DNA from: Fluviicola sp.
GTDB lineage: Bacteria > Bacteroidota > Bacteroidia > Flavobacteriales_D > Crocinitomicaceae
Reading direction: 5' to 3'
Assembly (NCBI GenBank): GCA_031260455.1
Contig: JAIRJW010000047.1
Location: 1-64,000, forward strand
DNA length: 64,000 nucleotides
Shown here piece by piece: positions 24,629 to 34,002 of the stretch; position 1 is the first letter of the stretch, and each line of letters starts with the position of its first letter. The notes under the pieces were generated by a model. The model was not told the DNA's origin and ran no database searches. It saw only the letters and a program-made list of their open reading frames with translations. Position numbers and translations under genes: made by a program.

Positions 24629-25546
24629 ATGATCGAGATTAAATATATTCCAATCGGAGTTATTGTACTCCTGCTTATTTTCAGTTTTGTAACTGTTCAA
24701 CAAGGAACTATTGCTGTTGTTACCATGTTTGGAAAATACCGCAGGATCATGCATCCGGGACTGAATTTCCGAATCCCTTTCCTTGAAAAACTCAATAATC
24801 GCGTTTCCATTCAGAACCGTGCCATTGAAATGGAATTTCAGGCCATTACTCAAGACCAGGCAAATGTATATTTCAAGGCCATGCTGGTTTATGCTGTACT
24901 GGATTCCAATGAAGAAACAATCAAAAACGTAGCCTTTAAGTTCGTTGACCAGCGTAGTTTTATCCAGGCGTTGATTCGTACTATTGAAGGTTCTGTACGT
25001 GGGTTTGTGGCTACTAAAAAGCAAGCTGAGATTTTGTTGCTCCGTCGTGAAATCGTAGACGATGTAAAAGAAAGCCTGGATCACACACTGGAAACCTGGG
25101 GATTTCACCTGATAGACCTGCAATTGAATGACATCACCTTTGATGCGGAGATCACGACTTCCATGGCTAAAGTCGTAGCTTCCAACAACCTGAAAGCTGC
25201 CGCTGAAAATGAAGGTCAGGCTTTATTAATTACCAAAACAAAAGCAGCAGAGGCAGAAGGAAATGCGATTAAAATTGCAGCACAGGCTGAGAAAGAAGCC
25301 GCACAGCTGAAAGGTCAGGGAATAGCCTTGTTCCGCGAAGAAGTGGCGCGAGGTATGACAGAAGCTGCTGAAAAAATGAAAGCCGCAAATCTGGATACTT
25401 CTCTGATTCTATTTTCCATGTGGACAGAAGCTGTGAAAGAATTTGCTGAAAAAGGAGAAGGAAATGTCATCTTCCTGGACGGATCCGTTGAAGGAATGGA
25501 AAAAACCGTCAAACAAATGATGGCAAACGATATGCTGAAGAAATAA
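24629..25546 (+). CDS. SPFH/band 7 (prohibitin/stomatin-like) membrane protein
   Basis: 305 residues. One N-terminal hydrophobic helix (about 8-25, IPIGVIVLLLIFSFVTVQQG) is followed by a band 7 domain (about 25-195: GTIAVVTMFGKYRRIMHPGLN, RAIEMEFQAITQDQANVYFK). A long Ala/Glu-rich coiled-coil (about 195-265) and a C-terminal segment LDGSVEGMEKTV complete it. Such proteins form ring scaffolds at the membrane and organise proteases or lipid domains. No NfeD partner is adjacent. It appears monocistronic. Confidence 0.92.
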   Translation: MIEIKYIPIGVIVLLLIFSFVTVQQGTIAVVTMFGKYRRIMHPGLNFRIPFLEKLNNRVSIQNRAIEMEFQAITQDQANVYFKAMLVYAVLDSNEETIKNVAFKFVDQRSFIQALIRTIEGSVRGFVATKKQAEILLLRREIVDDVKESLDHTLETWGFHLIDLQLNDITFDAEITTSMAKVVASNNLKAAAENEGQALLITKTKAAEAEGNAIKIAAQAEKEAAQLKGQGIALFREEVARGMTEAAEKMKAANLDTSLILFSMWTEAVKEFAEKGEGNVIFLDGSVEGMEKTVKQMMANDMLKK

Positions 25547-25572
25547 AAGAAATTATTCCCGCGATAATAGAG

Positions 25573-25580
25573 TAACTTTG
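25573..25580 (+). promoter_or_regulatory. Candidate -7 element of the glycosyltransferase gene
   Basis: TAACTTTG (TAnnTTTG) 19 bases before ATG at 25600. Confidence 0.45.
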
Positions 25581-25599
25581 TTCAAAGTAAAGTTTGAAG

Positions 25600-26598
25600 A
25601 TGTATTTTTCGCTGATTATTCCTGTATACAATCGTCCCGACGAAATAGAAGAATTACTTGCAAGCCTGACAGTACAGGATTATACCAATGAATACGAAAT
25701 CGTGATCGTTGAAGACGGTTCTTCTGTTACGTGTCAGAACGTAGTGGAAAAATACACGGATAAGCTCACCATTTCCTATTACTTCAAACCGAACAGTGGT
25801 CCGGGAGATTCCCGAAATTTCGGAATGAAACGCGCAAAAGGTGATTATTTCATCATTCTGGATTCGGATTGTATCATTCCTCCCGGCTACCTGAGCAGTG
25901 TAAAACGGAGCCTTCAAAAATATAAGGTTGACTGCTTCGGCGGACCGGATGCTGCACTGGATTCTTTCAGTGACATTCAGAAAGCGATCAATTTTGTGAT
26001 GACTTCTTTTATTACAACCGGAGGAATCAGAGGAAAATCAGAAGCTATTTCGAAATTTCAGCCACGTAGCTTCAATATGGGATTATCGCGAAAAGCTTTT
26101 GAAGCTTCCGGTGGTTTTGGAAACATACATCCCGGAGAAGATCCGGATTTATCTATCCGGCTTTGGAAACAAGGCTATAGCACGCAGCTTTTCCCGGATG
26201 CTTACGTTTACCACAAACGCAGAATAGACTGGGCAAAATTCTACAAACAGGTAAATAAATTCGGAAAAGCCCGCCCGATACTTGATTTATGGCATCCGGA
26301 ATATAAAAAAATCACATTCTGGTTTCCTTCGCTCTTTCTTTTCGGAGCCATTGCTTCTGTTCTATTGCTGTTGTTTCATATCGTATTTCCGGCCTTTTTG
26401 TTCCTCGCCTACTTCCTGCTTATCGGGATACTTTCAAGCGGACAAAACAAAAACCTGAAAGTTGGTGCCTATTCCATTCTGGCTGTTTGTATCCAGTTTT
26501 ACGGATATGGGAGCGGCTTTCTCCAATCATTTTTCAAAATTCGTGTACTGGACAATACTCCACAAGATGCATTTCCGGAATTATTCTTTAGAAAATAA
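25600..26598 (+). CDS. Glycosyltransferase family 2 membrane protein
   Basis: 332 residues. The GT-A fold is clear: YFSLIIPVYNRPDEIEELL at the start, VEDGSS at about 38-42 (nucleotide-binding Asp), NSGPGDSRNFGMKRAKGDYF and the DSD metal motif at 88-90, then a GEDPDLSIRLWKQGY acceptor/base region near 175-190. Two to three hydrophobic helices lie at about 232-280, so it is anchored to the inner membrane. The sugar and acceptor are unknown; it is not inside a polysaccharide cluster. ATG at 25600 is preferred over the TTG two codons upstream. Confidence 0.9.
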   Translation: MYFSLIIPVYNRPDEIEELLASLTVQDYTNEYEIVIVEDGSSVTCQNVVEKYTDKLTISYYFKPNSGPGDSRNFGMKRAKGDYFIILDSDCIIPPGYLSSVKRSLQKYKVDCFGGPDAALDSFSDIQKAINFVMTSFITTGGIRGKSEAISKFQPRSFNMGLSRKAFEASGGFGNIHPGEDPDLSIRLWKQGYSTQLFPDAYVYHKRRIDWAKFYKQVNKFGKARPILDLWHPEYKKITFWFPSLFLFGAIASVLLLLFHIVFPAFLFLAYFLLIGILSSGQNKNLKVGAYSILAVCIQFYGYGSGFLQSFFKIRVLDNTPQDAFPELFFRK

Positions 26599-26617
26599 AT
26601 CAATTGATAATTGATTT
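26597..26617. terminator. Bidirectional hairpin between convergent genes
   Basis: Perfect 9-bp stem AAATCAATT / AATTGATTT around a 3-base loop GAT, located between the stop codons of the glycosyltransferase and the VWA gene, with T-rich flanks on the minus side. Confidence 0.55.
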
Positions 26618-26627
26618 CGAAATTCTC

Positions 26628-28709
26628 TTAATAACTTCCCCACCAGCGACGTAAAAACCACTCTGCAGTAAACAGCAGAATAATCAATGCAAAGATCCAT
26701 TTCCAATCGATCAGTTCCTGATATCCAGTATCTTCGTATTGAACAGTGGTAATATCACCACGCTTTTTGATCTCCCGAATCAAAGCCTGGTATTGATCCA
26801 GGGTTTTATACGAACCATCCGACTGAACTGCCAGTTGATTCAACGTTGAGAAATTTGCCCGGGTATCCTGGTCTTCCAGTGAAATTTCATCCACAGCAAA
26901 AGAACCAGATTTCAGATACTTCTTTCCGTTGTTATCCGCTACGACTTTCCAGTCATACGTTCCGGATGTCAATTGCCCCACATTCAACTGGTAGAAGTTT
27001 GCTGTTGGGGAAAACAATTGCTTAAAACTTTTTCCACCGCGTTTGGTGATCGTCATTTCCACAGTAGGAGTGGTAATCAGCTCCATGGACTCATTGTAAA
27101 ATTCTGCTTTGAAAACGATATCTTCAATGGTATTGAAGCGTTTCGGCAAGGTAACCCGCAAAGGTTCCCGGTTTTGTTTCACGGAAATATACTGTGTCAG
27201 CTTTTGTACAAATTCTTCGAAACCAGCACTTGTTTTCTTCTGCATAAATTCCTTCATTTTCCAGCGCCACAAACCTTCTCCCAATATAAAACCGATCTTT
27301 GCCTTCTGTGTCTGAGCAACAGCAATCAACGGATCGTTCTTCGAAACATTCCCCACACGCTGATTTAACACCACGATACTATTTGATGGTAATTTATAGC
27401 CTCCGAACTTGGTTCTGAGTGGTGTCAGGACCGGAATCAAAGAAGTAAAATCAGCAGACAACCCAAAAGAATTAAAACCATCTGCCAAAACAGGATACAC
27501 ATCTTCGTACTGATTTCCGGTAGGCGTTTTTATCGCCAAACCATAATTCTGCATCAGGCTGGTAGATACATTCGGTCCCAGGATCATCAAAACCGGGATC
27601 CCCCGATCCTGGATCTGCTTGAACAAATTCACATTCGGACGCAGCCCGTTTTCATACCACACCACAAAATCCGGGATTTTATTTCCCAGCGTATAATTCG
27701 TCATTAATTCTGAAGTCACAACAGCCTCCTGGTCCAGTTCGAAAACTGATCGCAAAGCTGCCACATCCGGATGCGGTGCACTTGCCAGTAACAATACATT
27801 ACTTTTGGAATCGATTATCTCTACAAAGCAACTTTGCTGGTTATTGTCCTTCGTAAATTCACCTTTAATTGCCTGCACGGAAACAGTGAACCGATGATAC
27901 CCTTTGATTTTAGCCGGAACTGTGAATAAAAACTCCTTCTGATCCAGACTGGTATTACTTACAGTTGCTTTCTGAGACTGAATAACTTTTCCATCCTGCA
28001 GTAAGTTTACCTGATACGAACCAGCAGGAACCCGTTGAAAGTCAATCAGGGTCTGAACGGGAAATTCGTTATTCAGGAATGCTAATTCATTGGAGCTGAC
28101 AGAGCGCACAACAATATCGCGTTTTAAAGTCGTATCTCCTGCCGCCAATGCAAAAACCGGAGTCAGTTCAATGCGCTCCGCCTCGTACATCGGGTGCACC
28201 CCCTGGTTATAATTTCCATCGGAAATCAACACAATTGCTCCGATATTCCGGTTGAAAAAACGGTCTTTGATTTGTTTGAATCCCGCCGACAGATCAGTCG
28301 ATTTATCTTTGAAAGCCAACTGGTCCAGGTCCCGTACACTTGTTCCAACAGCCAGATCCAGGTATTCGTATCCCTCTCCCAAAGCCTGAGGAAGTGCCGT
28401 CCGGAATCCTTCGATATCCTTTTTCACGCGGTTGCTGTCCTTGTAGTTCAGCATGGAACTTGAGGAATCTACCAGTGTAATGATTAATGGTTTCTCAGGC
28501 CGGTATTTGATTGTTTCCCAAACTAATCCCAGCAAGAGCAAACCCAAAAGAAAAAGCCCCAGAGCTCTGAAAGAAAACAAAACTCCCAGTTGTTTTACAT
28601 TCCATACGGATCGCTGATCAGTTCTGAAATAATAATAAAACGAGAATCCTATGGCAAATATTGAAATAGGAAGCAACCACCATAAAGAATAATCAGAAAA
28701 GTAATTCAT
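26628..28709 (-). CDS. Large VWA-domain membrane protein
   Basis: 693 residues. Two or three N-terminal membrane helices (LWWLLPISIFAIGFSFYYYF and ALGLFLLGLLLLGLVWE) precede a VWA-like domain with LVDSSSSM (MIDAS DxSxS) near residue 80 and VLISDGNYNQG near 157. The middle is a large extracytoplasmic beta-rich region, and a C-terminal helix (WIFALIILLFTAEWFLRRW) returns to the membrane. The layout resembles the BatA-type protein at 12480, but without the BatA N-terminal motif. Role unknown. The DUF3078 gene lies 18 bases upstream on the same strand, so they are probably cotranscribed. Confidence 0.82.
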   Translation of the reverse strand: MNYFSDYSLWWLLPISIFAIGFSFYYYFRTDQRSVWNVKQLGVLFSFRALGLFLLGLLLLGLVWETIKYRPEKPLIITLVDSSSSMLNYKDSNRVKKDIEGFRTALPQALGEGYEYLDLAVGTSVRDLDQLAFKDKSTDLSAGFKQIKDRFFNRNIGAIVLISDGNYNQGVHPMYEAERIELTPVFALAAGDTTLKRDIVVRSVSSNELAFLNNEFPVQTLIDFQRVPAGSYQVNLLQDGKVIQSQKATVSNTSLDQKEFLFTVPAKIKGYHRFTVSVQAIKGEFTKDNNQQSCFVEIIDSKSNVLLLASAPHPDVAALRSVFELDQEAVVTSELMTNYTLGNKIPDFVVWYENGLRPNVNLFKQIQDRGIPVLMILGPNVSTSLMQNYGLAIKTPTGNQYEDVYPVLADGFNSFGLSADFTSLIPVLTPLRTKFGGYKLPSNSIVVLNQRVGNVSKNDPLIAVAQTQKAKIGFILGEGLWRWKMKEFMQKKTSAGFEEFVQKLTQYISVKQNREPLRVTLPKRFNTIEDIVFKAEFYNESMELITTPTVEMTITKRGGKSFKQLFSPTANFYQLNVGQLTSGTYDWKVVADNNGKKYLKSGSFAVDEISLEDQDTRANFSTLNQLAVQSDGSYKTLDQYQALIREIKKRGDITTVQYEDTGYQELIDWKWIFALIILLFTAEWFLRRWWGSY

Positions 28710-28727
28710 GCGACTAAAATACGCTTT

Positions 28728-29714
28728 TTACTTTTTCGCATTCGTTAAAGTGTATGAAATTCCTAAGCCAAGTACGGATTTGAATTGTGTTCGCGGACCT
28801 GTTCTTCCTTTAGAATCGAGAATTTTGATGTCATCATCATAAATCAGATTCCATTGTAACGAAGCCTGGAACCATTTGTTTACTTTGAAAGTGAAGATGT
28901 TTTCAAAATTAACATCGACATTCTGGGGATTGTGTGCATAATTACTAAACAATTCCAGGCGTGTTTTCATTTCAATATTCTTAAAAATCTCTTTCTGGAA
29001 GCGAATCCTAAAATATGCCCCTATTTCATTGCGAAAACGCAAACCATGTTTGATCAGATTTCCGCTGCCATCGAATTTTGCAGCTTGTATGCCAAAAGCA
29101 CCGGCATCTGCCAGGCGCTGATCACGTACAAAAGTCATTTTAGATGCAATCGGAGACAAATAAACACTGAAATAATCTACCGGAGCATATTCGATTCCAA
29201 GAGAGAAATTAACGTATCCTGGAGCCATAAAAGTAGAGATCGGAACGGAATCATTCGGAAAGTTGTATCCATTCAAAAATTGTGTTCTGAACCCCCCAAT
29301 TGCTGTCAAAAACCAGGACTTTTTGAATTCGTATCCCACAGAAGATGCTAAATCTATTCGGTCATCTGTTTTTTGAAGCCCTTGTTTTTTTCCTACAGAA
29401 TCACTATAGTACATTCCACCAAGTGCCAGTTTCACATCGTTTGTCCATTTAAAATGACGTTTTTCGTATGTAGCTGTAAAATCAATAAAACCCAGTACAG
29501 CAATATTATTTCTACCTCCTGCAGCCCAGTTTACAAAAGCAGTTTGAGAGGCAGACAAACCAAACAAACTCGTATACTTCCAATACTTCTTCGGAAGCAG
29601 TGAATCATGTACCGCATCTAACTTTTTTAAATCATCACGCAATTTTTCAGAATCCGTTTGAGAAAAAACGAGAAAGCCAGTGAACATCGTCACGAATAGA
29701 AGAGTGATTTTCAT
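28728..29714 (-). CDS. DUF3078 outer-membrane-type protein
   Basis: 328 residues with a signal peptide (MKITLLFVTMFTGFLVFSQ). The mature part opens with YWKYTSLFGLSASQTAFVNW, then AAGGRNNIAVLGFIDF, the signature of DUF3078, and continues as alternating aromatic beta strands, ending VLGLGISYTLTNAKK. It is therefore a probable outer-membrane beta-barrel of the Bacteroidetes. Function is unknown. It is the first gene of a two-gene unit with the VWA protein and has a -7-like box 25 bases upstream. Confidence 0.88.
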   Translation of the reverse strand: MKITLLFVTMFTGFLVFSQTDSEKLRDDLKKLDAVHDSLLPKKYWKYTSLFGLSASQTAFVNWAAGGRNNIAVLGFIDFTATYEKRHFKWTNDVKLALGGMYYSDSVGKKQGLQKTDDRIDLASSVGYEFKKSWFLTAIGGFRTQFLNGYNFPNDSVPISTFMAPGYVNFSLGIEYAPVDYFSVYLSPIASKMTFVRDQRLADAGAFGIQAAKFDGSGNLIKHGLRFRNEIGAYFRIRFQKEIFKNIEMKTRLELFSNYAHNPQNVDVNFENIFTFKVNKWFQASLQWNLIYDDDIKILDSKGRTGPRTQFKSVLGLGISYTLTNAKK

Positions 29715-29739
29715 AAAATCATTTAGTTTTTTAATTCCA

Positions 29740-29747
29740 CAAATTTA
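29740..29747 (-). promoter_or_regulatory. Candidate promoter of the DUF3078-VWA unit
   Basis: On the minus strand TAAATTTG, 25 bases before ATG, with TTA at the position expected for the -33 TTG. Confidence 0.45.
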
Positions 29748-29850
29748 GTTAAATCAATAAACTAATTAACAAACAGGCTATATAATCCACCACAATAAAC
29801 AAGCAAGAGAAGAAAATTGAGTAAATTCGTCATCGAAATTTAAAATTGCT

Positions 29851-31032
29851 ATGTCAAAAGAAGTATACATTATCGCAGCGGTGCGCACCCCAATAGGAGC
29901 ATTTATGGGAGGTTTATCATCCATCTCTGCTACTCAGCTGGGATCGGTTGCCATTAAAGGAGCATTGGAGAAATCTGGTGTAGCTCCACATTTAATTGAT
30001 GAAGTATTCATTGGAAATGTGCTCCAGGCTGGTGTTGGTCAGGCTCCTGCACGACAGGCAGCTTTAGGGGCTGGTTTACCAAATACGGTTCCCTGTACAA
30101 CTGTTAATAAAGTATGTGCTTCCGGAATGAAAGCAATCATATTGGGTGCTCAAACAATCTTTGCCGGTGATAACGAAATTATCATAGCTGGCGGAATGGA
30201 AAACATGAGTCAGACTCCTCATTACCTGGATGGAAGAAACGGTGTAAAATTCGGAAATATCGCTATGCTGGATGGAATCACCAAAGACGGCTTGTTAGAT
30301 GTTTACAGCAAAGTTCCAATGGGAAACTGTGCTGAATTAGCGGCTAAAAAATATGAATTCTCCCGTGAGGATCAGGATAATTTTGCAATTACTTCCTATA
30401 AACGCGCAGCAGCGGCTTGGGAAGTAGGAAAATTTAAAGATGAAATCGTTGGTGTTTCCGTTCCTCAGCGTAAAGGAGATCCGATTTTAATAACGGAAGA
30501 TGAGGAATACAAAAATGTATTCCTGGACAAGATTCCTGCTTTGAAACCTGCTTTTGACAAAGATGGAACCATCACTGCAGCGAACGCATCTACTTTGAAT
30601 GATGGTGCTTCTGCGTTGATCCTGGCGTCCAAGGAAGCTGTTGAGAAACACGGATTGAAACCCATAGCAAAAATTGTCAGCTATGCTGATGCAGCTCACG
30701 AGCCGGAATGGTTTACAACCGCTCCCTCAAAAGCAGTTTCAAAAGCACTGGACAAAGCAGGTATGACTACCAGTCAGGTTGATTTCTGGGAATTGAACCA
30801 GGCATTTTCAGTAGTTGGTTTAGCCAATACCAAATTGTTAGGATTAAACCCTGCAAAAGTGGATGTAAACGGCGGAGCCGTGGCTTTGGGGCATCCGCTT
30901 GGAAACTCCGGCTCACGTATCATCGTTACTTTAATTCATGTACTGAAACAAAACGGTGGAAAAATCGGAGGTGCCGGAATCTGCAACGGAGGCGGTGGTG
31001 CTTCTGCGATGATTATTGAGAATATAGATTGA
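29851..31032 (+). CDS. Acetyl-CoA C-acyltransferase (thiolase)
   Basis: 393 residues, the canonical biosynthetic thiolase length. Catalytic residues fall at the textbook numbers: C89 in NKVCASGMKA, H348 in ALGHPLGNSG and C378 in ICNGGGGASA. It joins two acetyl-CoA to acetoacetyl-CoA or cleaves it in fatty-acid or ketogenic amino-acid degradation; direction cannot be told. It is cytoplasmic and tetrameric in the family. It is monocistronic, ending at a strong terminator. Confidence 0.96.
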   Translation: MSKEVYIIAAVRTPIGAFMGGLSSISATQLGSVAIKGALEKSGVAPHLIDEVFIGNVLQAGVGQAPARQAALGAGLPNTVPCTTVNKVCASGMKAIILGAQTIFAGDNEIIIAGGMENMSQTPHYLDGRNGVKFGNIAMLDGITKDGLLDVYSKVPMGNCAELAAKKYEFSREDQDNFAITSYKRAAAAWEVGKFKDEIVGVSVPQRKGDPILITEDEEYKNVFLDKIPALKPAFDKDGTITAANASTLNDGASALILASKEAVEKHGLKPIAKIVSYADAAHEPEWFTTAPSKAVSKALDKAGMTTSQVDFWELNQAFSVVGLANTKLLGLNPAKVDVNGGAVALGHPLGNSGSRIIVTLIHVLKQNGGKIGGAGICNGGGGASAMIIENID

Positions 31033-31049
31033 TATCAATATCAGGAATG

Positions 31050-31088
31050 AAAAGTCGGGGCGAAAATTTTTTCATCCCGACTTTTTTA
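31050..31088 (+). terminator. Rho-independent terminator after thiolase
   Basis: AAAAGTCGGG pairs with CCCGACTTTT and is followed by further T residues. Confidence 0.85.
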
Positions 31089-31100
31089 TTTCCGGTTAAC

Positions 31101-31128
31101 AAAAAAGCACCGCCAAACAGCGATGCTT
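31101..31128 (-). terminator. Terminator of the nusB-yajC operon
   Basis: On the minus strand AAGCATCGC / GGCGGTGCTT (one G-T pair) followed by TTTTGTT, 30 bases after the yajC stop. Confidence 0.75.
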
Positions 31129-31157
31129 ATGAATTCTTATCCTGTAGATTGAACTAA

Positions 31158-31421
31158 TTAAGCCTGTACTCCTAGGTTTTCAGCAACTGCTGTAGAAATA
31201 GCAGATTTTTCAAAACGCAATTTAGTACCTTCTGAACTGATCAAAACAGTTGAATCGGTAATTTCTAGGATTTTTCCGTGAATTCCACCGATTGTAACCA
31301 CTTTATCTCCCTGTTTCAGGTTCTCGCGAAAAGCTTTCAGATCTTTTTGCTTTTTTTGTTGCGGGCGAATCAAAAAGAAATAAAACACCACCAACATCAA
31401 TACGAGCATTATAATTTGCAT
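31158..31421 (-). CDS. yajC: Preprotein translocase subunit YajC
   Basis: 87 residues: one N-terminal membrane helix (IIMLVLMLVVFYFFLIRPQQ) directly followed by the family-defining RPQQKKQKDLKAF, then a small cytoplasmic domain with LKQGDKVVTIGGIHGKI. YajC binds SecDF and aids Sec-dependent export. It ends the leucine dehydrogenase-nusB-DUF1573-yajC gene run, an arrangement common in Bacteroidetes. Confidence 0.96.
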   Translation of the reverse strand: MQIIMLVLMLVVFYFFLIRPQQKKQKDLKAFRENLKQGDKVVTIGGIHGKILEITDSTVLISSEGTKLRFEKSAISTAVAENLGVQA

Positions 31422-31443
31422 AACTCTATTTTTATTTAATTAT

Positions 31444-31839
31444 TTACTTAATAATATTTGCCTCAATCACCACTTTGGTGCCTGGAGGAGTTGTATTGGA
31501 CAAAATTGTCACGCTTCTGGTCACAGGACCTTCGGAAAACGATTCTGTTTTCACGTCTGCTTTCACGTAGCCTTTTTCTCCCGGAGGAATCGGGTCCTTG
31601 CTCCAATCGGCAACCGTACAGGAACACGATCCTGATACATCAGACATCACCAACGGATAATCACCTGTATTTTCAACTGGAAATTTTGCGTGGATCACTT
31701 CACCCCTTGCAATTTTCCCCGCATTGTACACACTTTGTATTTTCATAGTTGTCTTGTATCCGACCACTTCCGAAGGAGAATCAGAACTACAAGCTGTTAA
31801 AAATGATAAGGCCAAGCCTAAAAACACGATTTTTTTCAT
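31444..31839 (-). CDS. DUF1573 lipoprotein
   Basis: 131 residues with a lipobox (FLTAC, lipid Cys at 17) and one DUF1573 domain, an Ig-like fold: GEVIHAKFPVENTGDYPLVM, SGSCSCTVADWSKDPIPPGE and GPVTRSVTILSNTTPPGTKVV. The SCSCT motif is typical of the family. Located in the periplasm or on the outer membrane; function unknown. It begins 4 bases after the nusB stop and precedes yajC by 22 bases. Confidence 0.9.
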   Translation of the reverse strand: MKKIVFLGLALSFLTACSSDSPSEVVGYKTTMKIQSVYNAGKIARGEVIHAKFPVENTGDYPLVMSDVSGSCSCTVADWSKDPIPPGEKGYVKADVKTESFSEGPVTRSVTILSNTTPPGTKVVIEANIIK

Positions 31840-31843
31840 AACA

Positions 31844-32791
31844 TTAATCCATTAAACCTCTTCCGAGTTTAGAAATTTTTCCATCTTTTACTAATCTGTC
31901 AACAGCTTTGTCCAGGATTCCGTTGATAAATCCATGACTTTTTGGTGTTGAATAGAACTTAGAGATTTCGATATACTCATTTAAAGTTACCTTTTTCGGA
32001 ATATTTTTGAAGACCTGAAGCTCTGTAATTGCCATTTTCAAAAGTAAAATGTCCATTTTAGCAATGCGCTCCAACTCCCAGTTGTCAGTCATTTCGTCGA
32101 TCAGTTTCAGATTTTCCGAATCCAGGGAAATGGTTTTCCGCAACAGTGTCTGCAAAAATTCCTGTTCATCTTCTTTATCCTTGTACAGAGGCATGACAAC
32201 GAATTTTTCCCCCTCCTCCATCAATTTAATGGATTTGATTACCATCTGGCATGCCAGATCAATATCATCCAGCCAGTGAATACTCTTTTCTTCGAAGAAA
32301 TGATAAATCAGCGGCGAATTGGCAATCTCGGTCTTGAACAGACTGATCATGAAATTTTTGTCTTCTTCAAAACCGGTCAGTTCGTTATTCATGTAAGAGA
32401 AATACGTTTCACTTTCTCTCATTTGCAGGAACATTTTCCGGAACATCTCATGGTGGTCATCACCGATCCAGTTTACGGAACGATCTTCGGATGCCTCACG
32501 CAGCGAATAACTATCCTGCAAGAGCTGAATGATGGCAGAATCCACAAATTTGCGGTTCGGATTCAGATCTTCTGTTTTCGGACGGATCTTCTTTTTATTT
32601 TCTTCAATCCGATGTTCTGCAATCTCTTTTAATTCCCCGAAAGTCAGCAACAGATACAAATACAAATCGTAAATGCGATCCACTGCCTGCATCAGTTCAT
32701 TCTCTGTTTTCCTGAGACTGTCCTCTTCTCCCTGGAAATAAGCATAAAGCGCCTGTAAAACCTTAATACGTAGATGTCTTCTGTTCAGCAT
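31844..32791 (-). CDS. nusB: Transcription antitermination factor NusB (long form)
   Basis: 315 residues, about twice the E. coli length. The N-terminal MLNRRHLRIKVLQALYAYFQ is the NusB first helix. The C-terminal third carries the rest of the domain: NWELERIAKMDILLLKMAIT, then VTLNEYIEISKFYSTPKSHGF with INGILDKAV. The middle (~60-210) is a charged insertion found in Bacteroidetes NusB. NusB with S10/NusE binds boxA RNA in rRNA operons to prevent termination. It overlaps no neighbour but is 4 bases before DUF1573. Confidence 0.94.
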   Translation of the reverse strand: MLNRRHLRIKVLQALYAYFQGEEDSLRKTENELMQAVDRIYDLYLYLLLTFGELKEIAEHRIEENKKKIRPKTEDLNPNRKFVDSAIIQLLQDSYSLREASEDRSVNWIGDDHHEMFRKMFLQMRESETYFSYMNNELTGFEEDKNFMISLFKTEIANSPLIYHFFEEKSIHWLDDIDLACQMVIKSIKLMEEGEKFVVMPLYKDKEDEQEFLQTLLRKTISLDSENLKLIDEMTDNWELERIAKMDILLLKMAITELQVFKNIPKKVTLNEYIEISKFYSTPKSHGFINGILDKAVDRLVKDGKISKLGRGLMD

Positions 32792-32811
32792 TCGTAACTA
32801 CTCCTGTCTTT

Positions 32812-33909
32812 TTATAGTGGCAATTTTACTTTACCGATTGACTCAATGCGTTCTTCAGCCATTTTGTTCGCGATCTGGTAAGTCGGAACACCTTCTGCAC
32901 TTGAACGGGAAACAATATTTCCGATTGTTGTATAGATGTCTTCCGCTTTCTTCATTGACCATTCCAACGGCAAATCAGCCACTTCGGAATAACAATTGAT
33001 CACACCACCTGCATTCAGAGCAAAGTCAGGAGCATAAATAATTCCTTTGTCTTTAACCAGTTGTCCATGTACTTTTTCATTTGCCAGCTGATTATTCGCA
33101 GCTCCGGAAATGATTGAACACTTCAAACGGTTAATAGTATTATCATTTACAGTTGCACCCAAGGCACAAGGAGCGTAAATATCCATTGGCACATCATAAA
33201 TCTCATCCAGACCAACCACTTTTACTCCGTACTGAGTTGCAACACGCTTCAGGGTTTCTTCGTGAATATCCGTTACCGTTACGTCTGCTCCTTCAGCAAC
33301 TAAGTGTTTTACAAGGTATTCACCCACATGACCGACACCTTGTACCGCTACTTTCTTTCCAGACAGAGAATCAGAACCGAACTGCTGGCCTGCGCACGCT
33401 TTCATCCCCATGTATACGCCATAAGCTGTTACAGGAGAAGGATCGCCACTTTTTCCCGGCAAACCTACCACGTGGTCTGTTTCCATCGAAACCAGCACCA
33501 TGTCTGCAGGAGAGATACCCACATCTTCAGCAGTAATATATTTTCCTGCCAGGGAATTTACAAATTTCCCAAAACGACGGAATAAAGCTTCAGATTTCAT
33601 TGAACGGGAATCTCCGATGATCACTGCTTTTCCTCCCCCCAGATTCAATCCTGAAATTGAATTCTTATATGTCATCCCTCTGGAAAGACGCAATACGTCA
33701 TTTAGAGCCTCCATTTCATTGTTATACATCCACATGCGCGTTCCTCCCAATGCGGGGCCGAGAACAGTATTATGTACAGCAATAATTGCTTTCAGGCCGG
33801 TTGCAGTATCGTTACAGAACAACAACTGTTCGTGGCCATACATACTCATTTGAGAAATAACGGGGTTTTCAGCCAGATTTAAATCTTTGACTTCTTTTAC
33901 TTCAAACAT
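32812..33909 (-). CDS. Leucine/Glu/Phe/Val dehydrogenase
   Basis: 365 residues of the amino-acid dehydrogenase superfamily, leucine dehydrogenase type. Visible are the substrate-binding region LGPALGGTRMWMYNNEMEAL, the catalytic-lysine loop NLGGGKAVIIGD and the dinucleotide-binding stretch KVAVQGVGHVGEYLVKHL with acidic D in VTVTDIH (NAD preference). It deaminates branched-chain amino acids to 2-oxo acids in the cytoplasm, feeding branched fatty-acid synthesis or degradation. It leads the nusB-DUF1573-yajC genes, 20 bases upstream of nusB, and is divergent from the ABC transporter. Confidence 0.93.
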   Translation of the reverse strand: MFEVKEVKDLNLAENPVISQMSMYGHEQLLFCNDTATGLKAIIAVHNTVLGPALGGTRMWMYNNEMEALNDVLRLSRGMTYKNSISGLNLGGGKAVIIGDSRSMKSEALFRRFGKFVNSLAGKYITAEDVGISPADMVLVSMETDHVVGLPGKSGDPSPVTAYGVYMGMKACAGQQFGSDSLSGKKVAVQGVGHVGEYLVKHLVAEGADVTVTDIHEETLKRVATQYGVKVVGLDEIYDVPMDIYAPCALGATVNDNTINRLKCSIISGAANNQLANEKVHGQLVKDKGIIYAPDFALNAGGVINCYSEVADLPLEWSMKKAEDIYTTIGNIVSRSSAEGVPTYQIANKMAEERIESIGKVKLPL

Positions 33910-33944
33910 ACGCGAGTTTTAATCTTTATTTCAATGCGAATGGC

Positions 33945-33952
33945 TAATTTTG
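33945..33952 (+). promoter_or_regulatory. Candidate -7 element of the ABC exporter gene
   Basis: TAATTTTG (TAnnTTTG) in the 93-base divergent gap, 50 bases before ATG. Confidence 0.35.
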
Positions 33953-34002
33953 TAATTCGAACAAAATTGCAATAGCGCTCGCAAAAATAGGAAATTTATC
34001 GG

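Noticed and set aside
12480-28709. BatA-like and VWA genes as one Bat/MoxR stress cluster
   Set aside because: They are 14 kb apart on opposite strands and no MoxR ATPase, DUF58 or other Bat genes are present in the window.
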